From contig NW_024468249.1 of assembly GCF_002104995.1 (NCBI RefSeq), positions 1,426,001 through 1,490,000 on the forward strand: 64,000 nt of DNA, read 5' to 3'. Every line of letters starts with the position of its first letter. Position 1 is the first letter of the stretch. Source of the DNA: Linderina pennispora (Eukaryota > Kickxellomycota > Kickxellomycetes > Kickxellales > Kickxellaceae). Position numbers and translations under genes: made by a program. Of this stretch, positions 11,852-22,455 are shown one piece after another. Below the pieces are notes generated by a model, which was not told where the DNA came from, searched no databases, and was given only the letters and a program-made list of their open reading frames with translations.

Positions 11852-12102
11852 GTTGTTTTGAACTCTGCTTCCCGAATAAACTGGACAACTGTATGCCCCT
11901 AGCCACCCACCCCCATGTATACCAAGCACCTCATTCGCACATATGTGCACTACGAGGGGAGGTGCTGGGAAACAAGTAAGCGACTATATTGCGCCGTGCA
12001 TATTGCCCCAGCCGCATGATTTGCTGCAGAACATGCCAGAAGGGACACAGCGTAACGGAAGAGTAATATTTTCTGAAATAGGTAGAACGGGTGTACGTTT
12101 AC

Positions 12103-12847
12103 TTAGACGTACTGCGACAGCCAGCGGAAGCCGTCGCCGTAGCCCTGGCGCATTACAATGCTGCACATGAAGACCTCGATCGGGCGGATGTCCTTGAGGG
12201 GAACCTTGCCCTTGCCAGTAGTCTGGTACAGGCCGAGCTGGGCCCGGAGCTCCTCCTCGGAGACGGCGCCGCGCGAGTCAATCTTGTTGCCGAGGATCAG
12301 GAACGGGGTGTTCTGCAGCTGCTCGATCGCCAGCAGGGCGTCGAGCTCAGCCTTGGCCTCCTGGAACCTCTCGCGGTCGACGGCATCGACCAAGAACACG
12401 ATTCCGCTGACCTCAGGGAAGTACTCTCTCCACAGCCGGCGCGCCTGCCTGTGTCCACCCAGATCGAAGGTTGTGAACTTGACGTTGCCAATCGACAGCT
12501 CCTCCGAGGCTACATGAACAGAAAGTAAACGTCAGCAAAAAAATCCGGCATATGCGCTGGCACCAATCATTTCAGGCGTAGTACTTACTGGGATGCAGGG
12601 TGGGTGTGAGCGTCGCCAGGCGGTCGTTCTTCAGCATGTGAAGCAGCGTGGTCTTTCCAGCGTTGTCGAGACCGAGGAACAGCAGCTTGGCGTTCTTGTT
12701 GACAAGACCTACAGCGGCAGCCAAAGGGAAGCGCAGGTCGTTAGCCTGAAATTCCAGGTTCATCTCGATCCTCTTTTGCGCGCACATTCTCTGCGTGTAC
12801 TTACCAAAGTTGGCCAGAACGTCCCAGAACCAGTTAAAGATGAACAT
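12103..12847 (-). CDS. SAR1: SAR1 small GTPase (COPII coat)
   Basis: Sar1 is the small GTPase that starts COPII vesicle assembly on the endoplasmic reticulum; its N-terminal amphipathic helix inserts into the membrane. Exons on the minus strand are 12805-12847 ([14 protein letters not shown]), 12589-12708 and 12103-12509, with introns of 96 and 79 nt. Visible motifs are the P-loop [15 protein letters not shown] (G3), NKID (G4) and the C-terminal FRWLSQYV. The switch I segment [16 protein letters not shown] is in place. The total is 189 residues, the family's usual length. It is transcribed convergently with RPL16, with about 250 bases between stop codons. SEC13, another COPII subunit, is also in this window (about 29 kb away). 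Confidence 0.96.
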
Positions 12848-13913
12848 TGCTTTTGTCGATTCTGCGGTCTAATGCAAAAACAGAGAAGGGAAAGGTGGAG
12901 GATTGCAGGAAGGTTGCGAAGCAGAGATGGGTCAGAGAAATTCATATGAAAGAAGGGCTCCACACTTGCCCGCCTCACCTGGCAGCGGCAGCACAGCCGG
13001 TGGCAACGCGCCTGATCATGGTCGGATTATCTTCACCTGATTGCACAGCAACTTTCTGGTTCTGTCTGATGCCCACGCTCGGGCAGACACACGTTGCCTG
13101 TGCTTGCATCGTCCATGTCGACATGCGCCGACATAAGGTGTCGCCAGCTGGTGTCTGTCAGTACGCCCGGGGGCCTACCCCTTGCCAAGGGCCTGTGTTT
13201 AGAGCACGGGAGGGGCTCTAAAAATAAAACTGTGCGCCAGTTGCACCAGCTTGGGGATGCGAGGTTTGCACTGCCCCATCGGCATTTTTCGCTCTCAGTC
13301 AATTGCTTTCGTCTGGAGTAAAACAAACGTGCTGAGGCGGACGATCTCTTGAGAGGACAGACGTCCTAGCCGACCAACGCGGCTGCTGCCTCTGCCGCTC
13401 CAATTGGAAGGGATTCACCCGGGCAAAGCTATGCTAATGCAAGTGCGACAGACGACATCGAAGCTCCTATGCACAATGATGCTGACCACTGTGGCAGCAG
13501 ATTCGGGGGTTCGGCTCAGGTGCTCTGTCGAACCCAGTTTTTCGCTCTCGCTTTTTCGCTTCACTCTTCCCTTCCTGTTGACCTTTCTGCCAACTTTTTC
13601 CACTACTGCCCTCCATTTTATTATTCCATTTTTCGCAAAGCAAAAACAAGAGGATCCTTCCGTTCCCTCTGTTTTCCTCTTCCCCCATTTTCCATACTCT
13701 TGCAAAACGCTGTTGTCGCTGGAATAGAGGCAGGGCGATAAAAGACAGTTCCCATCCAACCCCGGCTGCTTGGGCAAGAGCTAACGACATCCACTACTAT
13801 ATCCATACCCACGCTTCCCTTTTTTACACTTCCCACGCACACTCCGGCTCCCCTAGGACGACGGGACAACGAGACAGCACGCTATAGACGCTATCTGAAA
13901 ACAAAAGAAAGCC
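12848..13913. other. Divergent promoter region
   Basis: This 1.07-kb stretch separates the divergently transcribed SAR1 and SKN1-like genes. The half next to the SKN1-like start (13540-13700) is rich in T/C tracts typical of fungal promoters. No convincing frame is seen. Confidence 0.45.
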
Positions 13914-15471
13914 ATGTCTATTGGAAAGAGGTACCACCTGTGGAAGGCCAAGCTGCTGTGGTCTGGCCACGGCTGGTGCAATGTCATGACCCTCGGACTG
14001 ATCATGGTTGCACTACTGTTTATGTTTATCGGGCTCCCAATCCTTGGCCACTACAACTGGGGCCGCAAGCACAAGAGCGCAGGCCCCGGAGATTCAGATA
14101 TCCGACTACGACCTGAACGTGAACGCATACGCAAAGAGGTACTCATCGGTTGGTCCAGCCGCTGGTTCCTGAGAAACTGCCCGTCGACCCTGATTCGGAT
14201 CCTAACCTGGAATGGGAAGTCTGCGGATGGCAAGATGTGGAAGCTCGTATTCAGCGACGAGTTCAACGAGGAAGGTCGGAAATTTGGTCCCAACGAGGAC
14301 CCGACATGGGAAGCCGTGGATCCTCTGGTACTGGCCCACGCGTGACCTCGAGTGGTATGACCCGTACCATGCAACGACGGAGAAGGGCAAGCTGGTGATC
14401 ACGCTGGAGAAGAAGATGACCCACGAGGGCCTTCCGTTACACCTCGTCGATGCTGCAATCGTGGAACAAGCGGTGCTTCCAAGGTGGCTATCTCGAGGCT
14501 AAGGTATCAATGCCTGCAGACGGCACAAAATCGGGGTACTGGCCTGCTATCTGGACCCTGGGCAACCTGGGCCGTGCCGGCTATGGCGCTACCACCGACG
14601 GAATGTGGCCGTACACGTACGACACTTGCGATGAAGGTGTGATGCTGAACCAGACTAACTCGGCGCTGTCAATGCTCCCTGGCCAGCGGCTTAACGCATG
14701 CGTGTGCAGCGGTGACCACCCGAATCCCTGGTCGCGGACGCGGCGCGCCTGAAATCGATATCTTTGAAGGCAGTGTCCGGAGATGGTGTTCTGTCCATGT
14801 CCATGTCTGATCAGGTCGCTCCTTTCGACTACCACTACGCGATTCAGAAGGACAACTACACGTACATTTGGGAAAAGCTTGGAATGGGACCGACAAGGAC
14901 ACTATAGGCAGGTCACGCTACAACTCGTACTTTGGCGGAACATTCCAGCAGAGTGTCTCTTCATTGCACTATGTGGATCCTGCCGCAAGTAACGGTATTA
15001 AGTACTCGACCTACGGCTTCGAGTATCGCCCAGGTAAGCATGGCTATATCAGGTGGTATGTTGACGGTCGAGCCCGTGTGGCACGTTGATGCGCGTGCCA
15101 TCGGCCCCAACAAGCTCAGCAAGGTTAGCCAGCGCATCATTGCCGAGGAGCCCATGTACATTATCATGAACCTGGGTATCTCTAGCGGCTTCGCTTACAT
15201 TGCCGATGATCTGAAGTTCCCGGCGAAAATGCATGTCGACTACATTCGGCTGTTCCAAGACCCGGATGACATTCGCCTTTCGTGCGATCCGCCTGACATG
15301 CCTACCGGCAAGTACATCCAGAACCACCCGCGTGCCTACTACAACGCCAACCTGACCAGATGGAAGCAGACCGGGTACGGCTGGCCATCATTCAAGCTCA
15401 GCAACAAGTGCTCCAACAAGCACTCGAGTCCGTTCGACAAGTACAGCTACGTGGACTTCCCGTCCAACTAA
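13914..15471 (+). CDS. SKN1/KRE6-type beta-glucan synthesis protein (multiply frameshifted)
   Basis: This is a type II membrane glycoside-hydrolase-16-like protein of the SKN1/KRE6 family, needed for cell-wall beta-1,6-glucan. The N-terminus has a short cytosolic part and one membrane segment (LGLIMVALLFMFIGLPILG, about residues 27-45). The luminal domain shows WKLVFSDEFNEEGR, DLEWYDP, SMLQSWNKRCFQGGYLEAKV, YWPAIWTLGNLGRAGYGA, GAPEIDIFEG, YIRWYVDG, EEPMYIIMNLGIS and DYIRLFQDP. GAPEIDIFEG lies where the family's catalytic-site motif sits. These lie in order, but the frame advances by one base about ten times: near 14082, 14151, 14220, 14322, 14434, 14727, 14771, 14876, 14882 and 15069. Each break is fixed by dropping one base, with no protein segment lost. 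The start is far shorter than yeast KRE6, which has a longer cytosolic tail; this may be genuine. Family certain, integrity doubtful. Confidence 0.88.
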
Positions 15472-16064
15472 GCCTACCACCTCATCTCCCATCCCGCCCC
15501 CTTTTCTGTATCTCTCACTTTTTTCCACTCGACCATTCTCGCTTGCTTTCCCTTCCTCCTTTTTCTCTCAATATCTACCCTCATCTTTGAGATTCTTATT
15601 ACATGTTTTGTGTCTTCATTACAGCGTAAAAATGGTATATGGCCCGGGCTGGGATGTCACCAGAGGTTGAAAAATATTGGCAATATAAGCAATGTAGCGG
15701 ACCGCATGGCCCAGGGCAATACTCTTACAGGGGTTGCCATGTTGCTTCGATAGATTGTGATGCAGTCTGGCCATGAATCTGGTGTCCCAATTCGCCCAGG
15801 AAATATACCGCTGGTTATTAAAGGGAAATAAAGTCGCAGCAGGGATCTGGACGCCGTCTACAAGTGTGAGCATCCCATCCTCACTTGTTCTTCCAGTACC
15901 CCGCGCACTACGTATATTTCTTACCCATTTTGCGTCTAGGCACATCATTCACTGGGCTTAGAAGCGGCGGGCTCTGTACAGTTTTAAATGTCAGACAGCG
16001 CCCGGAGTTGCGAGATGTTTTGCTTTTTCTCCGTCATCAACTGCAGTCAACAATACGGGCGAAC
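15472..16064. other. Intergenic stretch, no gene seen
   Basis: The first 130 bases are a C/T-rich 3' flank of the SKN1-like gene. The remainder precedes the CBM19-like gene and holds no supported frame. Confidence 0.4.
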
Positions 16065-16542
16065 ATGTTTTTTTCAAGCATCCATACTTTTACTATCAAC
16101 ACTTGCGGCGGTGTGTGTCGCAAACGGCCAAGCTAGCCCGCTAAGCGCTTCCATGCAGGCGCGCTTTGCAGGCTGCGCCGAGGGCTCGCGTATGTGTACA
16201 GGTGCCGACGGCACCTCTCAGACATACTACAGATGCACCAACGGCGTATGGACCCTCTTCACGTGCGGCAGCGGATACTTGTGCGTGTCAGGCGTGGTTG
16301 GGCAAGCGTCGTGCCAGCCTATGGTGCCACTGTGCGCCAGCGGGCAGCAAAAGTGCGTCGGGCCCAGAGCGTTCTTGTCATGCGTCGGTGGTCAGTGGAC
16401 GACTGGCTCATGCAAGCCCGGCGACCGCTGCATAAACATCCCAGGCAATATGATCAACTGCCAGGTTGGCGGCGGCAGAAGGGCCAGACACAACGTGCGC
16501 GAGAGCGCCCTGATGATCGTCCCCCCGAATGCAATCGTCTGA
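16065..16542 (+). CDS. Secreted CBM19-like Cys-rich protein
   Basis: The protein is a small secreted, Cys-rich polypeptide. Residues after the signal peptide form two repeated modules of the pattern C-x-G-x-x-x-C ... YYRCTNGVWTLFTCGSGYLC and FLSCVGGQWTTGSCKPGDRC. This is the spacing of CBM19-like chitin-binding modules and matches the protein at 2329-3773. The ATG at 16065 is followed by seven T residues; six would put it in frame with a good signal peptide (MFFQASILLLSTLAA, then AVCVANG). As printed, the start codon is out of frame with the 150-residue body, so a homopolymer indel is likely. The C-terminal tail is basic and ends NAIV. A cell-wall role is inferred, not shown. Confidence 0.6.
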
Positions 16543-16751
16543 GTGTTTGGGCAATAGTGGCATTTCTTTTGCCTTCCAGTATTATTTTGCAACAATGAAG
16601 ACAACAAACATAAAACGCATATGCCCACTGAGAAGAAAAACGATGATCGCCTTTGTGGGCTATCATTTAGTGATAAGATATTAAAAGAAACAAAGATGCT
16701 ACATAGAGACGCTCAGAGTCTGCTCAAAACGGAGTAGTCGCAATGACCAGC

Positions 16752-18429
16752 TTAGTTGAGGGTGACGATGCGGCACTTGCGGACCGAGGTGGTAGGGGCG
16801 ACCTCAGAGGTGGGCTCGACCGACGACGGAGTGGAGATGATCACGGTGGTGACAGTGGTGGGCTCGCAATCAGGGCACGGGGTGGTCTCGATGGTCTGGG
16901 TGACGGTGGTCGGCTCGCACGGGGTGGTGGTGGGAGCGACCTCCAGAGGTGGGCTCGACCGACGACGGAGTGGAGACGATCACGGTGGTGACGGTGGTGG
17001 GCTCGCAATCAGGGCACGGGGTGGTCTCAATGGTCTGAGTGACGGTGGTCGGCTCGCACGGGGTGGTAGTGGGCTGGACCTCCGAGGTAGGCTCAACCGA
17101 GGACGGGACCTCAGTGGTGGTCGGGGTCACGGTGTAGACGGTGGTGACGGTAGTGGGCTCGCAATCAGGGCACGGGGTGGTCTCGATGGTCTCGGTCACG
17201 GTGGTCGGCTCGCACGGGGTGGTGGTGGTCTCGACCTCAGTGGTGGGCTCAACCGACGACGGGACCTCGGTGGTGGTCGGGGTCACGGTGTAGACGGTGG
17301 TGATGGTGGTCGGCTCGCACTCGTGGCACGGGGTGGTAGTGATGGTCTCAGTCACGGTGGTGGGCTCGCACGGGGTGGTCTCCGAGGTAGGCTCGACCGA
17401 CGACGGGACCTCGGTGGTGGTCGGGGTCACGGTGTAGGTGGTCGTGATGGTGGTTGGCTCGCACTCGTCGCAAGGAGTGGTGGTGATGGTCTCGGTGACA
17501 GTAGTGGGCTCGCACGGGGTGGTCGACTCCTCCGACGACTCCTCCTCCGACGAGGTCGGGGTCTCGGTGATGGTCTCGGTGACAGTGGTTGGCTCGCACT
17601 CGTGGCAAGGAGTGGTGGTGTAGGTGGTGGTGTAGGTAGTGGGCTCGCACGGGTCGGTGGAAGACTCGACATCCAAGGCAATGCTGGACTCGCAGTCAGA
17701 GTCCGAGGACTCAGTAGGCTCCTCCGAGGACTCGGAGGCATCCGACGACTCAACAGGGACATCAGAGGACTCAACAGGGGAGTCCGAGGACTCAGAGGCA
17801 TCCGACGACTCAGTGGGCTCCTCCGACGACTCAGTGGGCTCCTCCGACGACTCAGTGGGCTCCTCCGACGACTCAGTGGGCTCCTCTGACGACTCAGCAG
17901 GAGCGTCCGAGGACTCGACAGGGGCATCCGACGACTCAGAGGCATCCGACGACTCGACAGGAACATCAGAGGACTCAGCAGGGGCATCCGATGACTCAGT
18001 GAGCTCCTCCGAGGACTCAACAGGGGCGTCCGAGGACTCAACAGGGGCCTCAGAGGTGACCTCAGAGGTAGCCTCAGTGGTCTCCTCAGAAGTGGCCTCG
18101 GTGGTCTCCTCAGATGTAGCCTCAGTGGCCTCCTCAGATGTAGCCTCGGTGGTGGTCTCCTCAGTGGTGGCCCTCAGTGGTGGTCTCCTCGGTGGTGCCT
18201 CAGTGGTGGTCTCCTCGGTAGTCTCCTCGGTGGTGGTCTCCTCGGTGGTCTCGGAAGGAAGAGTGCTGGTGATGCTCTCAATAACAGAGGTGGTCTCAGA
18301 AGAGATCATGCTGGTGATGCTCTCAACAGCGGAGGAGGTCTGGACAGACATCAGGCTGGACATGTCCTCAACAGGGGCGGCGAAGGCAACCGCGGCGAAC
18401 AGAGCAACGAACGAGATAGCAGACTTCAT
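16752..18429 (-). CDS. Secreted Ser/Thr/Glu-rich repeat cell-wall protein
   Basis: A signal peptide (MKSAISFVALFAAVAFAAPV) starts at 18429. Next come Thr/Glu-rich and then Ser/Glu/Pro-rich runs (SSEEPTESSEEP repeats, SSDAPVESSD). The C-terminal half is built of about eight units containing TTPCEPTTVTETI or TTPCPDCEPTTVTTVYTVTP. The composition suggests a heavily O-glycosylated wall protein or flocculin/adhesin-like mannoprotein. The Cys pairs in CEP and CPDCEP may cross-link repeats. At about 16943 a surplus base (CTCCAG against CTCAG in a sister repeat) shifts the frame; correcting it gives a further two units and the ending SVRKCRIVTLN with TAA at 16752. An out-of-frame island, APPRRPPLRA (about 18150-18200), looks like a compensated pair of indels. 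No GPI signal is obvious. Confidence 0.75.
16780..17640. repeat. Repeats coding TTPCEPTTVT units
   Basis: Tandem units of about 100-130 nt encode the Cys-containing Thr-rich modules of the wall protein. Units alternate between a CHECEP/CDECEP form and a CPDCEP form. Neighbouring units are nearly identical in sequence, which indicates recent duplication or homogenisation. Confidence 0.8.
17640..18250. repeat. Ser/Glu-coding tandem repeats
   Basis: Short imperfect tandem repeats on the coding minus strand encode Ser-Ser-Glu/Asp-x-Pro-x-Glu units. The cleanest run is four near-identical 24-nt copies at about 17797-17890. Such repeats expand and contract by replication slippage, so copy number is likely variable between strains. 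Confidence 0.8.
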
Positions 18430-19535
18430 TGTTTAAGTTAAGAGGTAAGGGGGTAAGGGAGATGTACTGGTCGGGATGGGATAAGGAAGGGTGGCGGAAG
18501 GAATGTACGCTATGGACAAATACCAAGGTAACAGGTTTCAGAAAGAATACTAGGGATTGATACAATACCGGAATATTTAATGAGGAATCCTGGTAGAGGC
18601 CAGGTACTAGCCACGTATTTATAACCGGGTGGCAGCGTGTTCGCACCGGATGCCGCTGCCTCCCGGACTGAGCACTTGCGCTCGGAACACGCTGCCCTCC
18701 CCCTTTCAAAATGCCCCTTATCTTTCTTGTTCTTTCTTGTACAATCGCGTTAAATTTAGCAGTTGCTGTTCGGTGACCAGGCACACACTGGGACACCAAA
18801 AATACCGGGTGTGGGTGGATCTACTGAGGTACAGAGTTTTACATCATGCCACTACGCCTGATGTCGTACACCGCGCTCAACAATATTGCGACTGGGTGGC
18901 ACAGTGAAGTCGCCGGTGCTGTTTTAGATGCAAGTACGCCGACGCCATTGGTGGGACTATCAGGCTGCCGTTACCTCACCCCACGGACCCAAAGGTATCG
19001 CCAGCAGCCTACCGGTGACGCACTGGCTGTGTGGACGCGCTGCTCCAGTCAGGCGTCCGCTGCAAGCTACAAAAGATGTCAACAATCGAGGATGGCAGCT
19101 GCTACACAGGCAAAAGGAGATGATGAGTCTAGTCTGCTGCGAGTTCTAGAAGCAATTGCAGTGAACTGAAACAAGCCAGCAATCCGAGTTACTTGACACC
19201 AGTCATCAATAGGTTTGACGGTAGAACCCAAAAATAACATAGCCAACCAACCCTGTAGCCCGGCCATAGAGCTTGGGAGCCTCGCCTGAAATAGTACACT
19301 GCTGTAGCAATATTTAGTAGCCATCGTGAAAGAATAAATAGCACAGGCTGTTTACCAAAAGACCAGTAGGTCCTCCCCCGCTTAACCATAAGACCGCCTA
19401 ATTTCAGCGCGTTGGATCCGCAGTGTTACATATGCGCAATGGCAGATGCGTGGGTTCTCAAGCAAATCCCGCCTTGTCTCTCACGCGAATATCTCTAAAC
19501 ATCATCGCATACACTCAACACCTACGCCGACCACT
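18430..19535. other. Divergent promoter region
   Basis: This 1.1-kb stretch lies between the wall-protein gene (minus) and the ICP55-like gene (plus). It contains only short unsupported frames. TATTTAA and ATTTATAA-like sequences at about 18574-18625 could serve the wall-protein promoter. Confidence 0.4.
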
Positions 19536-21217
19536 ATGTCTTTTTTGGGATCGAAGATCGCGGCTGCTCACCAGCAGCCCAACCGGCTCGCTGCAAGGGC
19601 TCTGCGCCAAGGCACAGCTGCGATCAGCGCCACCAGCAGCGCGCTTGCCAGGCCCCCACCCCCACCGGCGGCGGCGCTCCGTGGCCAAAACCACCAGCTG
19701 CGCTCACTCCACGCCTCAGCACTGACGCAGAAGAATGCGGCGGGCGGCGGCCTACTGAGCAGACTGTTGCAGACAGCCCAGTCCAATAACCCCATCACCT
19801 CGCAGTGGTACGGACAGCCTGTGCACGAAACCCACCCAGAGCTGGTGCTGGCGGACGAGCTCACGCCTGGAATATCAGCCGGAGAGTACGAGACCCGACG
19901 CCAGGCACTGATGAGCGCTCTCCCCGAAGGGAGTTCCGTAGTGGCATTTAGCGCCCGCATGTTTTTTGTCTCACCGCATGTGTTCCACACGTTCCGGCAG
20001 GACTCGGACTTTCATTACCTTTGCGGCTGGAACGAGCCCGATTCGGTGCTGGTGCTGGAGAAGGACAAGTTTGCCGCGCGCGGCTACACAATGACCATCT
20101 TCGCTAACCCAAAGGAGCCCGAGAAGGAGCTGTGGGAAGGCCCGCGCAACGGGCTCGAGGCTGCAGTCGACATGTTTGGCGCCGACCAGGCCCGGCCGAT
20201 TCGCGAGTTCAATAAACACGCGGGCAAGATGCTCAGGCGGTTCAAGACTGAGGGGAGCCCGGTTTCGGGCGCCTTTATCTACACCGACCTGGACCCGACA
20301 ACGGGCTCGTGCGCAGCACCCAGTGCGGCGGGTTCGCCAAGCTGCTGAAGGAGGAGGGCGTCGGGTCGCGTATCCAGCGGCTCACATCGCAGGTGCAAAA
20401 GCTGCGCCTGATCAAGTCGCCCGCCGAGATCAGCCTGATGCGTGAGGCCAGTCGCCTGTCGGCCAGCGCGTTCCAGCGGATCATGCGCGACTGCAGGCCG
20501 GGGCTCAGCGAGGCTACACTGCAGGGAATCTTCACGCGCCAGTGCCAGGAGGCCAGTATCGTCGATGGCACTGACCGTTCTCCGCTGACACGGCCCGCCT
20601 ACGTCCCTGTGTTTGCGTCAGGAGAGCACGCACTGTGCCTGCACTATGTGCATAACTCGGGTCCTGTCAAGGACGGGGACCTGATTCTAGTTGATGCTGG
20701 CGCAGAATATGCCTCGTATGCTGCCGATATCACGCGTACCTTCCCAGTCAACGGCCGCTTCACTGCGCCGCAGCGCGACTTGTACAGCGCGCTGCTGGCG
20801 GTCCAGGAGCAGATGCTCCAGCTGTGCCATGCCTCGGCTGGATACTCGCTGAACGAGATCCACCGCCAGTCGACTTACCGCCTGCAGCAGGAGCTCAGGC
20901 AAATCGGCTTTGAGGTCTCGGCACGCGACATCGACGACCACCTGTACCCGCACCACATCTCCCATTACCTGGGCATGGACGTACACGATACTGTCGACAT
21001 GACCCGTTCGCAGCTTCTCAAGCCCGGCATGGTGGTCACTGTCGAGCCTGGGGTCTATGTCCCATACGACAGCCGGTTCCCAAAGGCGTTCCAGGGAATT
21101 GGTATCCGCATCGAGGACGACATTGTGGTTGGGCAGACTGCTGCGGATATGGAGAACCTGAGCATCGGCACCCCCAAGACCGTCGAGGACATCGAGGCAC
21201 TGATGAACACGCATTGA
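19536..21217 (+). CDS. ICP55: ICP55-like mitochondrial Xaa-Pro aminopeptidase (one frameshift)
   Basis: This M24-family metallopeptidase resembles ICP55/XPNPEP3, which trims one residue from imported mitochondrial proteins after presequence cleavage. The first 40 residues are Arg/Ala/Ser-rich without acids, fitting a mitochondrial presequence. The family pattern GQPVHETHPELVLADELTPG is followed by the N-domain segment DFHYLCGWNEPDSVLVLEKD. The pita-bread domain supplies the metal ligands in LVDAGAEYASYAADITRTF, HHISHYLGMDVHD, VEPGVYVP and GIGIRIEDD. At about 20295 (GACCCGACAACGGG) one base is missing: the protein passes from DLDP in one frame to DNGLVRSTQCGG in another. All catalytic residues survive, so a sequencing indel is likely. 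Its gene ends 88 bases from the convergent thioredoxin-like gene. Confidence 0.9.
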
Positions 21218-21305
21218 ACCCCAGGGTCTACTTTCATTAGTAAGCTAGTTTGCTCTTTTACTTAGAAACAGTACATAGAGGTCGCCGATACCAGCTGCAA
21301 AAAAG

Positions 21306-21674
21306 TTAGAGCTTCAGAGCAAAGCTGCTCAGCGACTCGTAGGACTGTCCGCCGGGGACCTCGCCCTCGTTGACGCCGTTGCGGTACAGCACGACGGTCG
21401 GGTAGCCGTCAATGTCGGCCTTGTCGCAGAGCGCGCGGTTAGCCTTGCAGTCGACCTCACCGAAGTAAATGTCCTTCATACCCAGGCTGTCCTGCAGGTC
21501 TCCCGACACCTGCTTCCATGTTGGCGCAAAGCGGCGCGACCACGGGCAGGTGGGCGAGTAGTATTTCACCAGCCAAATTCCGTCCTTGGTCTCCGAGGCG
21601 AACGTGGCGCTGTCCAGGATCGTGTATCCGCTGACAGCAGTAAGCAGTGAAAGCGCAATAGTCGTAAACTTCAT
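21306..21674 (-). CDS. Secreted thioredoxin-fold protein with CxxS site
   Basis: The 122-residue protein starts MKFTTIALSLLTAVSG, a clear signal peptide, and has one thioredoxin-like domain (WLVKYYSPTCPWSRRFAPTW, then GEVDCKANRALCDKADIDGY and PTVVLYRNG with the cis-Pro). This resembles a single PDI a-type domain. The active site reads CPWS rather than CxxC, so the second Cys is a Ser. CxxS thioredoxins can form mixed disulfides or isomerise but are poor dithiol reductases. There is no KDEL-type retention signal at the C-terminus (ends FALKL), so secretion or vacuolar delivery is possible. I chose the ATG at 21674 because the upstream four codons lie outside the signal peptide. Confidence 0.8.
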   Translation of the reverse strand: MKFTTIALSLLTAVSGYTILDSATFASETKDGIWLVKYYSPTCPWSRRFAPTWKQVSGDLQDSLGMKDIYFGEVDCKANRALCDKADIDGYPTVVLYRNGVNEGEVPGGQSYESLSSFALKL

Positions 21675-22455
21675 GGTTAGAAACAAATGTAGAGGGAAAA
21701 GAGGAGGAAGTAGGACGAGTGTTAAAATGAAAAGCGTGAGCGGAACAAAAAAGGTGCAAGCACCTTCAAAATACTCGAAAACACATTTTTCTGCGCTATT
21801 GTAGCTGCAGCTTTCACACTTTCGTGCTTGGCGGGCAAACAGGCGATGTGCGTCATGTGCATTGGCAATGGTCCGCTCGCCCTTTGCCGTATAAAAGGTC
21901 GATCGCTAGTGGATCCGCAAAACAGGTCCAAGCGCCCTCCTCGCGTCTGGCCAGCCTAAGCCATGGTGTACAGCATGTGCACCATGGGGCTCTCTGCAAT
22001 GCCAGCAGCATGTCGCCAAACAGCGGCAGTGCGTCCACCATATCTGTGGCTCGCCAGCCTACTGTGATTTCTGCTGATCCACCCTGAGGACTCGCCACCG
22101 CCACCGCCACCAGCCCAACAAATATCGCTGAGCCTGCTGTAGCAAAGGACTGGCAGACTCATCCTACACGTGTCGCCTGCGCCCTATCAGCGGGCTAGCC
22201 TGGAGCATCCCTGCAGCGAGCTCGACTCGTTTTTCTGAAGCTATTGTTTGTGCTGGAACGAGTCATGCCTGAAACCTTGGGGGAATGCTAGCAGAGCAAA
22301 TAGTTTTTCTTGCAAAAGATAGTGGCAGGCAGAGGAGATTTGAAAGCCAAGGTAAAACAGCCGATACTCATACGCCGTTTCTTTTCCCTCAGCTTTCATT
22401 CATATCGTGTCGCAATACCAGCCAGCTACTGTTTCTGAACCTTTAAAAGGCACCA
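21675..22455. other. Divergent promoter region
   Basis: This 780-base stretch separates the thioredoxin-like gene and the SET-domain gene. No supported frame, RNA gene or repeat is seen. Confidence 0.4.

Noticed and set aside
14078-15075. Programmed +1 frameshifting in the SKN1-like gene
   Set aside because: About ten sites with unrelated sequence contexts; no shared slippery codon or stop-codon pattern was seen, so assembly indels are simpler.
16756-17889. 377-codon Gly/Arg/Leu-rich frame opposite the wall protein
   Set aside because: It is the complement of a repetitive Thr/Glu/Pro-coding strand and simply mirrors its repeats; the opposite strand has a signal peptide and sensible Cys modules.
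17639-18436. 265-codon Ser/Asp-rich frame antisense to the wall protein
   Set aside because: Repeats of the real gene read in the other direction; no signal peptide or independent evidence.
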